A stretch of 64,000 bases of DNA from Trileptium ribeirensis (GCA_030248225.1 JASANE010012190.1:24114-88113); one strand, 5' to 3'; positions 35,821 through 49,639 are shown, counted from the stretch's first letter. The notes: a model not told the origin generated them from the letters alone. Made by a program: numbers and translations.

Positions 35821-38760
35821 AAATTCGGCTTAACGTTTATGGTGTATATTGAGTTAATTAAAAATTTATTACAAATATTAGCGTTTATTTGATCAATATT
35901 ACGCTTAGTGTACTTGATGTATGGAGCCATCAGCTCGAAATGTATATTCATTTAATAGATTACATCATATCTATTTTGAAATCTATATTTTATCTTGTTT
36001 TTGTAATGACATCCCAATTTTTGAGACAATACTCAGCAGCCGGTATAAAGATTACGATTTGTTTTGTATTCCGGGTGAGGGGGATTTTTCTTCTCTATTC
36101 CTGCACATGCTACAAACATAAAACTTATAACGCGGATGTGTTGTTAAACGCAAATACAACAGTTCGAAACGACCAGCGAATTCTGTCAAATCGTTTTGTA
36201 GTCACGTGCGAATTGCTGTGCAGGGACTGTTGGACGGTGGCTTTCGGAACCCGCAACACCAAAAGCAAATTTCAGACTATTCAACTAGAAGTAAAATTTG
36301 CCAAGGTATATATACAATTTTAAGCATTTCCAATTACCCAATGCGATAATTGCAAATTAGCAGCAAAGGGTACTCGTTTTGTCTTATTTGTAAGGCCGAA
36401 ACTGCTGCGTTGTATACCCAAAATCCTGTGAATATGGAGCTATGGATTCGGAACAATATTACTTTCAACTTTTTCGGCAATTTCGGATAGTTATAAAAAA
36501 TTCAACCTGCTCCTCCATGTACAGCTAAATTAAAAATATAATTTGACTATGTTTCCTGCATCAACATTTAGAAGGAATGATAATCCGTTGATTAAAATTT
36601 AAATTAATAAAATTTACGCATTTGACTTTATCGATGACCCAGAACCAACGAATCAAGCAATAAGCGCTAAAGTGACATGTCTTGTCAAAATTGTGAAACA
36701 TTAACTTTTTCGAAGTATATATTATGTTTTTTCTCACAGCACAATAGCACTTGATACCACTAGCATTTATATATAACAATGTTATTTTCCTACAGTTGAG
36801 CCTTATGAAAAGCGATTATGCAAGATATTCTTTGTATACGACCCCTCAAAAAATATTGTGATAGCCAGAATATCCAAATTCACAGTGATATGGGCGACAT
36901 TTTTTAATTTAGAGTGAAAAAATGCCAAGACACGTCAAGTTTAACTAAACGAAAGGTTATAAATGATCGGGTCTAATGAAAAATATCGAAAATCTATCGA
37001 AGACATGATGAGTTGTAATGGTCACACACGGATAATAATTCTGTGCACAATTGAAAGGCTGTTTAGCTCTTATGGAATAACACATAATTGACCGCATTTT
37101 ACAAGCGTAGGTATTCAGCATATTTAAAATACCCATCGTACATCAGCAACGGCGCAGGTACGATTTGAAAAGTGGGGAGGACAGCTTCATGGGAAAGCTG
37201 TAGACAAATTGCATTTAATGTAAAAATGTGAAAACATAAAATGCCAAAATAGAAATACTGGCATATATTTATATCGAATGGTTTTTATTGTATAAACAAA
37301 GCTACTGAAAATTCTAAGATATATACGTGAGTGTGTGGGGATGCAGCATAGTTTTAATTCTTGCCTTTTATGAGGGATGCAGCATAGTTTTAATTCTTGC
37401 CTTTTATGAAAAGAATTTATTTTGAACAGTTGGGAGAGCGTCCAAAATAATTTCGCTTCGAAAATTTTATGTTCAGGCAGTGTCCTAGTGTAGCTGTAGA
37501 CAGAGTGCTGCTAGTCGAATTTCCTAGAAAGTGGGGTGTGACAGAATATATATTACAAGTGCGTTTAGTTATTTGAATGGCTAATAGAAGATTTAGGTCA
37601 AGCCCTTTTAAGTGTGATAATCAAAGAATGTATACGTCATTATGAAACAACCAAATACATTGCAAATAAATTTCGATTGGTCTATAATCGTTAGTGATGG
37701 TTTATATTTGACTTGTGTTAATTTAGCTAAAAACCAGTCGACCAGGCGATACAAGCCGAAACTATCTGTGCTCTTAGTAGCCGCTATGACAATTTTTGTG
37801 TAGATTCCTGACAGAAAATACATCTGAAGCTCCGTGCGTTTATAACCGATAAATTCTGACTAAAGCTTATCCAATCTGCAGGCTTTCGGTCAACAGTAGT
37901 TGAAAATTTGGAATAAAAAGAGACTAAACCATTTTCAAAATAATGTACTCCACATCACGGAAGGCAAACTTTTCGTTTTGGAAATACCGAGATTAGTTTC
38001 TATCTAAACAGATTAAGCATTCTTCAAGTGCAACATTAACCAAATAGGACACAAATCGTATAAAAACTAGCCTTTCAACCAAGATGAAACGATTTTAATA
38101 AAGGCCGCATGGCAATAGATAATGTTTCTCTATCGCGGTCGGCAACCAACCGTATATAAATAGTAAAAAATTGAATACAAATTATGTAGTGTCTGTCTAC
38201 TCGACTTTTAAAACCGTTCGTATGAAAAAAATCTGAACGGTTAAAAACAACTTCTTGGAACGTTATCTTATGGTCACGGAGCCAGGTTTTTCCCCATGCG
38301 TCCGGGCGAAAGCGGACTTTATATATTCGTTGTCTGTCGGAACTGCGCACCAAATCAATGACCATTACAAATGCTGTAATTAACTTTCGCTTTGGGAAAG
38401 CATGCATTGATTGAAATTTTTGCAGTTTCAGTGCTATTCTTAAGAACACTACGTCACAGCAGCTTGTATTACGGTTGTTTGGCTGAGCGTGCCCTTCCCA
38501 AAATTCCGGTATCTATAGACAAGAAAGTTGCTCAAATCTGTATGAGAAAATTATTAACCTTAAAACTTCCGTAACTCGGCTTTGCGAGTATCGTTTTTGT
38601 ATTCCTGCGGATATTAAATCGATGTAAAACTATAAGAAAAAGTGGAAAAAAAATCTGGTCAGACTTTACCTGGAAACGAACTATATGTAAACTATGTGCA
38701 AATGTTTAAAACAGTAGGTTGTTAACCATACATGCATGAGTCTCGGGAGCCGATAGCGGC
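35821..38760. other. non-coding stretch; one 36-bp direct repeat
   Basis: The block GGGATGCAGCATAGTTTTAA plus 16 further bases occurs twice back to back at 37338-37409. Two longer open frames exist (35889-36323 plus, 38075-38449 minus), but neither resembles a known family or has convincing splice context. I leave them uncalled. Confidence 0.4.
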
Positions 38761-39066
38761 TGTTTCGGTGAGTCCTTCGGTCTCCGTCGTCACAGGAATA
38801 AAGTTTCGAAACTTTTTTGTTCTTCAAATTTTTTCTAATATTTGCTGACTTTTCCTCGATATTTGCCAATTTTACTTCAATTTTAGAGCCAATTTGTTCA
38901 ATTTTTTCTATTTTCCTAAATTATCATTTCTATTTCGGTGGTCACAATGGTGGAAATTGGAGCCTCAAAGGTATCGTGCTACCTCCCATGGCGGGTACTC
39001 TCGGAGAGAGAGGGAGTTACGAGCCTCAGCGGGATAATCACTCTCTTCGCCATGAGAATGTATGGT
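38761..39066 (+). repeat. family D repeat with phased A/T tracts, copy 2
   Basis: It starts with a CCGTCGTCACAGGAATAAA tract that matches copy 1, continues with T-tracts every 10-11 bp (TTTGCCAATTTTACTTCAAT and similar), then ends in a GC-richer part with CTCTTCGCCATGAGAATG. No coding. Confidence 0.65.
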
Positions 39067-40803
39067 CCTTGACGCAAGAATTTGCATTTATTCAAGTTGA
39101 TTAACAGCAAATTTTACAAATTCCTTTTGTTATCAAGACATACGTTATAGAAAAACATCATAAGAGTTGGATATAACATTGGAATTTTTTTATTCCATAC
39201 TTGCATTGCATGTGGGTTTCCGCTTTAAGCTTCACAAAAAAATATCTGAGAGACTAAAAGTTAGAACCACAATATATACAAGCTAACAATACTGCGGTGT
39301 AGCATGTAAAATGCATATTTTTATTCATGTCAAATTTTGGAAACAAGGTTTCAAAATTTAGGTTAATTTCCACTGCGTGTTTCGTGATACGTTTTATTGC
39401 TACATACCACTGTCAGGCCAGTTTTTCACCACTCTAACTGTTATAACAGCCACAAAAACATATGCCTACTGCCAAAATGTTACTGGTTTTAAAGGTCTTA
39501 TTTTATGTGGTAAGGTATCAATACACACAATGGCAATGATTAAGTATTGTGAGTTTTAAATGTTTAAATGAAATCTCAGAAAATAATTTGATTTTAGCAA
39601 TACTCTGTATATCATAGATGCTCAAGGCATGAGGTTCCAGTGGATTAGCCTTCTCTCTCGGGGTGGGGGTTGGCCGTTGGCCTGCCCAGTGCGAAATTAG
39701 CCGGTCGGTGGTGGCGGCATCTACACCTATGTGTTCGGTATGGATAGCTTGACCTGTGGCCTGTGTGAGGGGTTGGATGATTTGACTCACGGCACATCGC
39801 TCCGATGGGAGGGACACGACACCTCAAGTGGATAATTCGTTGTATGAGCACGTATGCCGTATATACATAATGATTAAACATAGCGTAAACAAATTTAGGT
39901 TTCTGCTTGACAGCTTTATTTAAAAACTTGTTAACCTTTTTATAAATTTTGTATATAAAAATATAATTAATTTGTATTTGGCTGAATACCTATGTCTGAT
40001 GTCAGCATTTAAAAATTTCCACACTTCAGATGTCACAGTTTACATTTTCGCATTTTTACACATGAAATGAAAATAAAAATCAAATTGGGAAACGCATACA
40101 GAACGAAATATCGACATGCACGTTCCTATTCTATTAACCAAAGTATGTATTGCCGGAATTTGACCCGGGTTCACAAACCAATGGCTATTCATTTAAAAAC
40201 ATGCTCTCAAAGTTTTCCTAAATTTACTGCGCTCTGATCATGCACTATACTTCTTGCCGCCTCGGTAGAAACAAAACAGTCAACATGGGCTATTTTCAAA
40301 ACTGACCAAATTTTAGTTCTTAAAAAGTTATATCTCCAAAGTTGATTAACCACCGGTTTTTTAAAAAAATTTCAAAAATGTTTGTTAAAAATGCACCAGT
40401 ATTAGCTTAAAACATATGATAGAGACACTTCCGTGTCCCTGTAGTTTTTTCTTCAACACATTGGGTTATTAAGGTGACACAGCATTGCTTCTGACAGGAA
40501 TAACACATTTTGCGTTACAACAAATGCTGCAAATATTCCAATAGTATGGTTGTTGTGTAAAATTTTTTGTTAAGATTCATATACGAATATCTTTATTTCA
40601 ATTGCCACCACATTAACAACTTTGTACGACAATGTAATGTCAGGCCTATACTCTTTTCTGTAGCGAAGTGGTTGAATTGTTAGAAGTTTCCTCAGAAGTG
40701 TGTCATGTATAATAGCTGATTGGCTTCTTTATCGCTTGTAGTCAGTTTAAGTTTTTCTGTAAACACGTTTTGGCGCGAGGATTACAATTGTTTATGAGAA
40801 ATG
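39067..40803. other. non-coding stretch with a GC-rich island
   Basis: An island at about 39640-39830 is GC-rich and open in two minus-strand frames without recognisable product. The rest is AT-rich and featureless. Confidence 0.4.
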
Positions 40804-41441
40804 TAATAAATCTTGAGCCGTCATTAGGTAGCTTCGCAGTCTTCTTCAAAGAAGTATCCCAAGACTTCAACGTTGATTATTAAATTTTGTTGTAGGTATA
40901 AATTCACTTTGAATTTTTTTAATATCTGGGTTTAACATGAAGTTGAATGTTTCTGTATCTATATTAAAGCATCTTTTTGTAATTTTTACAGTTCTTATAG
41001 TTCTCTGTTCCATCCATAATAAATCTTGAGCCGTCATTAGGTACCTTCGCAGTCTTCTTCAAAGAAGTATCCTAAGACTTCAACTTTGATTATTAAATTT
41101 TGTTGTAGGTATAAATTCACTTTGAATTTTTTTAATATCTGGGTTTAACATGAAGTTGAATGTTTCTGTATCTATATTAAAGCATCTTTTTGTAATTTTT
41201 ACAGTTCTTATAATTCTCTGTTCCATCCATAATAAATCTTGAGCCGTCATTAGGTACCTTCGCAGTCTTCTTCAAAGAAGTATCCTAAGACTTCAACTTT
41301 GATTATTAAATTTTGTTGTAGGTATAAATTCACTTTGAATTTTTTTAATATCTGGGTTTAACATGAAGTTGAATGTTTCTGTATCTATATTAAAGCATCT
41401 TTTTGTAATTTTTACAGTTCTTATAATTCTCTGTTCCATCA
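40804..41441. repeat. tandem array, three units of about 213 bp
   Basis: Units start with AATAAATCTTGAGCCGTCAT at about 40804, 41018 and 41231. Units 2 and 3 are almost identical; unit 1 differs at a few sites (GGTAGC against GGTACC). Sequence homogenisation suggests recent duplication. It is non-coding. Confidence 0.92.
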
Positions 41442-41730
41442 GGTGATTAGCCAACCTAGATTTATTACCATCATAGTTTTACATGATTGATTAAAGGCAT
41501 TTATCAAAGCTCTTTCAGAAATAGTGCTAGAGATGTCGGCTGTTTCTTCACTTCTTATAGTTTCTTCATGTTGTACCGTACGTCCCGTTTATACAATGTT
41601 TTCAGCAACATTTTTAGAGTATCTTCAGCGTAACGACCACGTTAATCTAAGTTTAATGATATGGTGGTCCAGCAAGGTGAGTTGAGCATAAACCACGTAA
41701 ATTTTGCTATCATATTAACAGCGCTGAATA

Positions 41731-42475
41731 ACGGAAGCATGATGGCAATGACGTTTTGTCTGTACAAGTTTATGAACGTTCGTATGCTACTATCATTAAA
41801 CAATTATTAAATTTGTAATCGAATACTATATACTTTTCTGTTTAGTTAGTTCGTTTGCAACACCGTGAGGTGTGGTATTAGTAGTTCCTGTCATTGCCAA
41901 TTTTTTAATATTCAATTGAGACTGCATAATGACAACACGTTCATTCGATATATCTATAGCAGCAGGATCAGTCAAGCAAGCATAATGACAATGACTTTTT
42001 GTCTGTACAGGTTTATGAACGTTCGTGTGCTACTATCATTAAACAGTTATTAAATTTGTAATCGAATACTATATACTTCTCTGTTTAGTTAGGTCGTTTG
42101 CAACACCGTGAGGTGTGGTATTAGTAGTTCCTGTCATTGCCAATTTTTTAATATTCAATTGAGACTGCATAATGACAACACGTTCATTCGATATATCTAT
42201 AGCAGCAGGATCAGTCAAGCAAGCATAATGACAATGACTTTTTGTCTGTACAGGTTTATGAACGTTCGTGTGCTACTATCATTAAACAGTTATTAAATTT
42301 GTAATCGAATACTATATACTTCTCTGTTTAGTTAGGTCGTTTGCAACACCGTGAGGTGTGGTATTAGTAGTTCCTGTCATTGCCAATTTTTTAATATTCA
42401 ATTGACTGCATAATGATAACACATTCATTCGATTACCCATATCTATAGTAGCAGGATCAGTCGAGTCATAGGGAG
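41731..42475. repeat. tandem array, three units with 243-bp period
   Basis: GAATACTATATACTT recurs at about 41821, 42064 and 42307. Two inner units are nearly identical and therefore carry two identical 62-codon frames that are not evidence of a gene. The last unit is truncated and diverged. The array lies only about 300 bp from the 213-bp array but is unrelated in sequence. Confidence 0.92.
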
Positions 42476-45400
42476 GATTGTTGGCTGAAAGCAGAACTAA
42501 CAGCTTACTCATTTAATCTTATATCTACTGCATTTTAGCCACACGAATTGTTAAATTTAGGTGCTGTTAGGTTGTTTTAGATGATTGCTGTTTTAGTTCG
42601 CTAAATCTGTTTAGGGTAAAGGTTGACACCAAAACATGCATCTATACCGACACAACTTTTCTTTGGGTTATAACTTCACAGCTAGCTCCATTTCAGACAT
42701 TTGTAAACGGATTGGATCTGTTCATAATGAGTTCCATTAACTCAAGCTGCGGAGTTAGAACGTAAGTAAAGCTTAAGTTATTCTATCTTTACTATGACTT
42801 AATTAATTAAAATCTTACATAGGAACCCTTAGTGTGGAGACTAACTCATCATGAGTCACCATATTTTCCTACTCAGTGAGAACAGGTTTGAATTAGTGCT
42901 TAACGTGCCTAATTCACTAATTTTAAACCATAGTCTGAGTCAGAATACTTCAGTCAGGATTTTGAGTTATCTACCAAACTCAGCAGCAGTTAACTCAGGG
43001 TCTTCAGTTAAAATCTCACCCACGCAAATTTGCAGTGTATGATGACGTAATTACAACTGTTTATTAGTAGCTTGCAAGTCGAAGGGAAACGTGGCGATTA
43101 TGACAACTTTGTGCTTAGCGCTATTTCATCGTTTCAAATTCAAGAGCTTGAACCCATATAAAGTCGCACAATAGTAATTATACATCAGAAATATTTCAGT
43201 GGAAACACTGTGGTCACTATAGTCATATATCAAACCATCTTTATTTCTTCTTCCAATGATCAAACAGACGAAAATTTTCGAAATTTATAAATCACAAATG
43301 TTAAGAACAATCATAGATTAAAAGGTAATTTTTACGTTGTAGGACCCAACATTTGCCTTATTTGACACATTTCACGCAAATACACTGCTTTTATTGTATT
43401 CAGCAACAACGAATCCTATTGACACATTGTAATGACCCGCTGTAATAACTAATATCCGCCTTCAGCCAGACATTGAGTAGAGTGGCACCAAATAGTGAAG
43501 TGTCGACATTGAAGCACATTCCAGCATGTCGAAGACAGATTCCATGGACGGTAGCACAGAATGAACTGCAACTAGATCTTATTTGTCCATACATGTGAGC
43601 ATATGTTCCTTCTATTTGGCTTGAAGCAGTCGTGCAAGTAATTTTTCTTCGTCGCATATGTTTTCTTTAATGGAATATAACATTTTAATCAGGGCTTCTA
43701 GAACCGCTATGACCCTCTCATTTTTAAGGCACTTTTTAGTTGGCTTTGGACGTTTGAACTCCGGCACCCGGCATTTGGCCAAGAAGAACCGATTTTGTAA
43801 ATGTTTGCACTTTGTCATTGCCATGACGTCCCGTGATCATTCCACACCAAAAAAAATTTAAAAAGTCATACAGTAATAAATAAATAGTTAAATGGAACAG
43901 TATGTTAGTGAGATCTTTGTATGGAGAAAGTAATGAAAAAAGTTGGTAATTTTACCGAAAAAAGTTTTTTATCCGGGGTCACGGGGTCAGTCTATTGACC
44001 CCTTGAACCCGTGACCACGTGAGGAATTTAACCCCAACTGATCCCGTGACCCCATGACACCGTTCCATTGCTGCCCTATATATTGACTATTATTCATGCC
44101 AAATACGCGTTACCTTTACATAACAAAACAATTGAAGACAAACTATATTCTAGGAATCGGGTTTAATGACCCTAAACCAAACCAATCCCTTATGAACAGG
44201 ATTAAAATGTATATTCTGTACTCTATATAGGCAAATGGTTGTACTCAACTTACAGAAAATCTTATATATAAACCAGTCTTGATGCTATGCACGCAATGAA
44301 TATCCAAAAAAAATGAAAATACTCTCCACTGTGAAAATCGAAATCATAGACAGTAAAACCCTTGAAACCACATGAAAAATATAATATAGACAAGTTGAAC
44401 TCTAGATAGTAAAACATTCGTGCCCAGAGACACTCGTTATATACTAGAATACGCAATAACATGCCAAAACTTAAAAAAAAATATTTCTGGCAAAGGATCG
44501 ACGAGCCATATTCGGGCGTACAGCGGCCCATGGAATGGGCCCGCAAAAAGTGGTGGTATTTCTAGTTCTCGATGAGCAGATCCGGTTTCAGCGTCTGTCT
44601 GTGTGCGTGGTCTCCGATTTTTGATGTGAAGTCTGTGTCACGAGATATTTACTGCGAAACACTGTTACCTGCATGGCCAAATGTTACAAAGAACCCTTAA
44701 AAACATGTTTTTTTTCATTTTGACCAAGAACACGGATTGGAGCTGTTCGTGTTCAACTAAAGAGCACATCGTCATCACTTTTGTTATCGAACAAATTATT
44801 TATCGAAATCTACCCGAAGATGAGTTATGAATGATAGCGACAAAAAGAAATTTTCACTAAATTTCCTTATGGCACGCTCAGCGAAAGCTTCGCTCGCCGT
44901 ATTTCGATAAGATGTTAAGATTTAAAGACAAGTCGATTTACATGGGGGTAATTACGAAACGCGCTCACCAGTGCGTTAAAATTTCAGACCGTTGTAATTA
45001 GTGGTGTCAAATTAGAATGTCACAAATTTAAATAAACACTGTGTGCAGGCGAATCTATTATTACGCCTCAGTCGAAAACTAATCGAAGAAATTCGCAGCG
45101 AAATACACTGATTTGGGGTAAAGCGGTTCGTCGCAAAATTTGATTTCCAATGATAAGTTTAACAGAAACAAACAAGGTTGGACTAAAATCCTTTGTCTTT
45201 GTTTGAACTAATCTGAAGTACCTGTCGTCTTATTTGACTATGTACACTTAATTTCATACGTAAAATTCGAGGCCCTAATGCTGCATCAGCAGCTTGATTT
45301 GCAATGATATTTCTGAAGCTAATTTCTATAGGGTCAACTAAATTGGGACATGCCATGTTAAAATAATGCCTCTATAAATCAGCACGTTTGGTCTCATATA

Positions 45401-45792
45401 TTTAACGCTGCACAAGACTTGAAACAGATTAGATTTTAGTAATCGAGACGACGTTCAATTTTAGACGTCTTTGTTGAGAACATCTTATATACAGCAGTTC
45501 CCGCAGTACACAATAAATCTAACTACCTTATATTTCAAACATGGAGCAAAGTTTTTGCACTTATTCTCTTTATTTTATCACAGAATCTAATTTAAAACAA
45601 CATTATAGGCGTCAAATAAGGTTGAATTTCAATGTAATTACGATTAACCGTATTTGATACTATTATATCTTGAGCATAGAGGAATAATTAGCCCAGTTGA
45701 AAATCGATAAATTTAGAGAAGATTTTTGATTACCTACGTAGTGAATACAAATAAAATTGAGCTATAATGATAGCAGTGATCATATGCATTTA
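42476..45792. other. non-coding stretch with one GC-rich inverted repeat
   Basis: An inverted repeat pairs GGGGTCACGGGGTCAG (43975-43990) with CTGATCCCGTGACCCC (44038-44053), with one mismatch in 16. Two overlapping minus-strand frames between 43400 and 43824 read as if they might form one frame-shifted product, but I recognise no family. Nothing else was identified. Confidence 0.45.
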
Positions 45793-46299
45793 TGCGGCCG
45801 TTCATGTTGTAATTTCCCCAACGTTTGGAACCTATGTACACCACACAGTGTCAGGCACATTGTTGACAACAGGGTGTCTTAGACGCCCCATGTTTTTAAT
45901 AAATTTTTCAAAGGCAGCTAGTTACGCGTATTACCACTTCTCGACACTGTCAGACACACCGTGTCTTCGGGCAGTTTTATTGACAGTGTTCGGAATTATT
46001 TGAGCAATGTTCATATGGGCCAGATACAAATATCGTAAATTTAGAAAAAACTACAAAGTACAGTTGACTAATATACCGCATTAGCTACAGACGGTGTCCG
46101 TTATAGTTAATTCGTGCCAAATTGGTAGCTAACAGTGTGTACGACACTGCCAAGAAATATGTAGTAGCTAGGGGTGTGTGGTACACCTACGGCAATTGAT
46201 TTACAGTATGGGTGTTACCCTGACTGTCTAAACGGTAGGGTCGCGACTACAGGGGACAAAAATTCCAAACAGCGGGGACATTATAACGTGAACGCCGCA
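45793..46299 (+). mobile_element. family A TIR element, copy 3 (507 bp, TTA duplication)
   Basis: The termini TGCGGCCGTTCATGTTGTAA and, inverted, TGCGGCGTTCACGTTATAA are flanked by TTA at 45790-45792 and 46300-46302. The interior aligns along its length with copies 1 and 2, including the paired ACAGTGTC/GACACTGT sites. There is no coding capacity; mobilisation would need an enzyme supplied elsewhere. Confidence 0.88.
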
Positions 46300-46302
46300 T
46301 TA

Positions 46303-47893
46303 AAGCTAATTCAGACTTCCGAGTACTTTATTGCTGACACAAAGAAAACAAGCTACAAAACTATTTTCGTAAGTTTATGCTCGACTGAATGTCATGTCAA
46401 GTAAACATGTAAGCTTAATCATAATTAATGCATGTACTTGTAAACAGGAATTAGTCAAAATCGAGGGCGCTATGGAAACATTGCCCAGGCCGCCTGATGT
46501 CGGCCTCTTTTTCTCCAAAAGCTAAAAAGTGCCTGCTGTGCCCATGGCTGTAAATGTTGACATACAGAACAGTTTGCATAATTACTTCGCATTTTTGCGT
46601 TAATATCCACATCCGGTCATTTTGACAAACCAGCATATCATTTTAAAACATGGTTATATATATTATGAGACAAGTTTTTAGTAGCAAACAAAGTCAAGTT
46701 TATGTTAATAAAAACGAACTTAATGCCTCCGAATCTGCGTTCTTTCAGTTTCCAGGTTTTTAAATAAAACGGAAGTAATAATAATAATATCAAACATGAT
46801 TAAATATTAGCCTCTTGAGTCCGCATTTTGTATTTTATAACTAAAAATAAGGTAATGATTTTAACTAACTTGTAACAGTCTGCTCTTCAGTAGAAAATGA
46901 AGGTTGGAAAATGATTAAATATTGATGATACGTGCTTCAATAATACAGGTTAGTTAGCTTTGCACGATCATAACAAATTTTACTAGAGAAACCTAGTGCA
47001 AATGCAACTGAAGTATAATATAAAACAAAGGTGACCATGAAGATAGGCAGGAACGTAGATTAATCTTCCTTTGGTTGGACCTTCTTTAAAAGACACATAC
47101 CCTGCCGCGCGGCAGGAAAGCATGCAAAAATTTCAAGAATATTGCTAAAATTAAGGATAATTGTCGAAAACTAGGAAAAAATTTTGCAAAAACTTTTGAA
47201 AATTGGCAAAATTTAAAGCAAAATTTGTAAAATTAAAAATTATTAGTTTCTAAAAATTTCAACAGTTAATCTCTCCCTGCTATTTTTGCCACTCCACCAG
47301 GCTCCGTACCACCGATACCAACTGCTCTCACGAGTCCGGACATCTGACACAGTGGGGCTCCGAAGGGCTTGTGACAATAGGGGGCCTCTCGGGCTCAAGT
47401 CTGACTCCGAGTTCGGGAAGGGCGGAGGAGGTCAATGGGACAAAAAGTTTATATATCATATATTATAGACATATATTATATATTAAATATAATGTATTGT
47501 GTATATGTAAATTATGCAGATATTCACATATACGTGTCGTATTTTGTACATGTCTGCGTTAGTATTACTGCATTCTACGATTCAGAGGTACAAAATTTCC
47601 ACAATCTGCAGAAATGTCACCTTACGTTGGTCGGACATAAAAACTTCTCGGAATTACAATCAAAAATTTAAGGGCTCAAACTCTCGGGGGTATGGTAAAG
47701 GTACCGAAAAGCGGTCAGCGGCTGGCATGAGGAGTAAGCACCCTTTCCATAAACAGAACCCCAATAATTATTATCATATGCTGTTTACGTTTTGATTATT
47801 GCACTAGTTACTCCCCACTGTTGCCGGGCTTTCCCCGTTACCAGTATAATATTTCAACCCGGTAATGCAGCTGTTCTCACTGTTAGGAGGTTG
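46303..47893. other. non-coding stretch; family D-like A-tract block
   Basis: At about 47110-47280 A-tracts recur with roughly 10-bp spacing (read inverted, CCAATTTTC and AAATTTTGC steps), resembling family D in opposite orientation. A GC-rich segment follows at 47290-47430. Overlapping short frames there have no recognisable product. Confidence 0.4.
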
Positions 47894-47985
47894 CTGTAAG
47901 ACCCGTTGGCCCTGTCTTGTGCGGCGTTTACAAGACGATACCACAGATAAATATTTACTAACAAACAATATGATACAATAAAATG
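47894..47985 (-). repeat. fragment related to the Gypsy-element LTR end
   Basis: On the minus strand the order GTTTGTTAGTAAATATTTA, TCTTGTAAxCGC, then GGTCTTACA matches the sequence just outside the primer binding site at 63.47-63.56 kb. It may be the end of a solo LTR. The other end is not identified. Confidence 0.4.
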
Positions 47986-48433
47986 TGGCAGCATGGCGAG
48001 AAGGAGCTACGCGGCTCACAAAAGATAAACTGCTTTCCACATTGCAGACGGCGCTGACTATATATCATAGCAGAATGTTCCTGCATTCATTTCTGTTCGA
48101 GAACAAGCAGTCCCAAAAATACCTTCATGGTCTGAAACGCAACCTGAAAAATACACTCGGTTACTCTGCACGGTTCCATCTTCCGAATCCACTTTCGACA
48201 GCAGCTGTAATAAGGGAAGCATCTTTTTAGCTGCTGAAATATTATCTTTAGAATGTAGCCGGAACGATCAAGATCTGACTTGCAACATAGGCCCCATAGG
48301 AAGAACGGAGTTCGAATGCTCCAATATCGTCAGCAGCGAGCCGAACCGATTTGTGGGGTTAAACGTTCTTCGGATGATATCTTTTACCTGCATCGGCGAA
48401 GAGCGGATTTGAGCTGTGGAATTGTCGACGATA

Positions 48434-48880
48434 TGCAGCTTTCACACAAAAATACATGCAAAAACCGTGCAATTTTGTCTCTTACGGCAGTCTATAAGAG
48501 ACAAAAATCTGTTAAGGCTGGCTGTATAATATTTTAGTTTCATATATATAGCTATAAGGCACTTTTGTCTCTTATAGTCAATTATAAGATATTTTAATCT
48601 CTTACAAACAACTGTAAGATATTTTAGTCTCTTACAGCCGTCTGTAAGAGATTTTTGTTTTTTAGAGATGGCCACAAGAGATAAAAGTCTTTAACGACTG
48701 GTAATACAGATAAATATATCTTAAGGTCAGTTATAACAGATATTAGTTTATAATGCATTGTTGTTAAAGACAAAAGTCTCTTAAAGCCAACCGTAAGAGA
48801 CTTCAAAGAGTTACGGATAGCTGTAAAAGACATTTGTCTCTTATAGCTGGTTGTAGTAGACAATAGTTTCTTGTAGCTAG
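48434..48880 (+). repeat. left terminal inverted repeat of the 9-kb element
   Basis: After an outer TGCAGCTTTCAC the arm consists of about a dozen imperfect units of roughly 30 bp built on TCTCTTAxAG...CTxTAAGAGA, for example CTCTTACAGCCGTCTGTAAG. Each unit is a small dyad. Order and variants of the units match the right arm. Confidence 0.9.
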
Positions 48881-49390
48881 TTTCTTCAGCAGTTCAGGGG
48901 GCTGTCGCCTTGAGGCCTCGAATCTCCCCACCTCCCTCCGAGGCTGTGGTGTACCCCATGTGGTTCCGCACCTCCTTGAGTGATGAGTAAATAGAAAAGT
49001 TGTACCCCATGAGACCCTGCGCCTTAATTTCTGCGAATTTTACACCAGTTGTTCACACCGTTTTCGCGCGCCCTCGGTGCAGGGTGGTCGAGGTCTCTAT
49101 TAATCATAAGTTACGCATATCTTTGATAAGTTTTAGAGCAAAAAAAGCCTTTCACGTTCTATTTCAAATATATTATTAATGCGTATATGACAGAGTATGC
49201 TTGAATTTTTGACTGGTTATGTAACAGGCCCGTTCCGGCCTGTTACGAGTATTTTTCATGATTATAGCACTAAAATCGCCTTGGAACATCAGGGTCCCAT
49301 TTGAAGTAGGAAGGGCATGATCCTTAGCGCCGTGGTGCGGAGGTAACATTGTTGGCGTATCCATGGCTCGCTTTATAAATATATACCGTA

Positions 49391-49545
49391 TATTATCATT
49401 GGATCATTTTTGTATAGAAGAGTGTTGTATTTTGAATGCCTAAAATATATGCCTCATATTGTCATTGGATCATTTTTGTATAAAAATGTTGTATTTTGAA
49501 TGCCTAAAATATAAGCCATATGTTATCATTTGGTCATTTTTACCC
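49391..49545. repeat. short tandem array, about 66-bp period
   Basis: TCATTGGATCATTTTTGTAT followed by GTTGTATTTTGAATGCC recurs, giving about two and a half units. It lies near the left inner edge of the 9-kb element. Confidence 0.8.
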
Positions 49546-49639
49546 TAATATCTCGTGTCTCGATTAATGTCGCATTTTGCCAGTTGAGCACATTTTGCCT
49601 TATCATGTCATATCATGTGGTCATATTGTATCATAGCAT

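Noticed and set aside
35889..36323. 144-codon plus-strand frame
   Set aside because: Overlaps another frame in the same region, composition is that of background DNA, and no domain or splice context was recognised.
38075..38449. 124-codon minus-strand frame
   Set aside because: Part of it reads like protein, but there is no known family and no supporting exon nearby. A translated search and transcript data would settle it.
41865..42296. Two identical 62-codon frames as a duplicated small gene
   Set aside because: They are identical because they sit in the 243-bp tandem repeat; the frame is incidental.
43400..43824. Two overlapping minus-strand frames as one frame-shifted gene
   Set aside because: The join gives a plausible-looking product but no recognised family; kept only as an observation.
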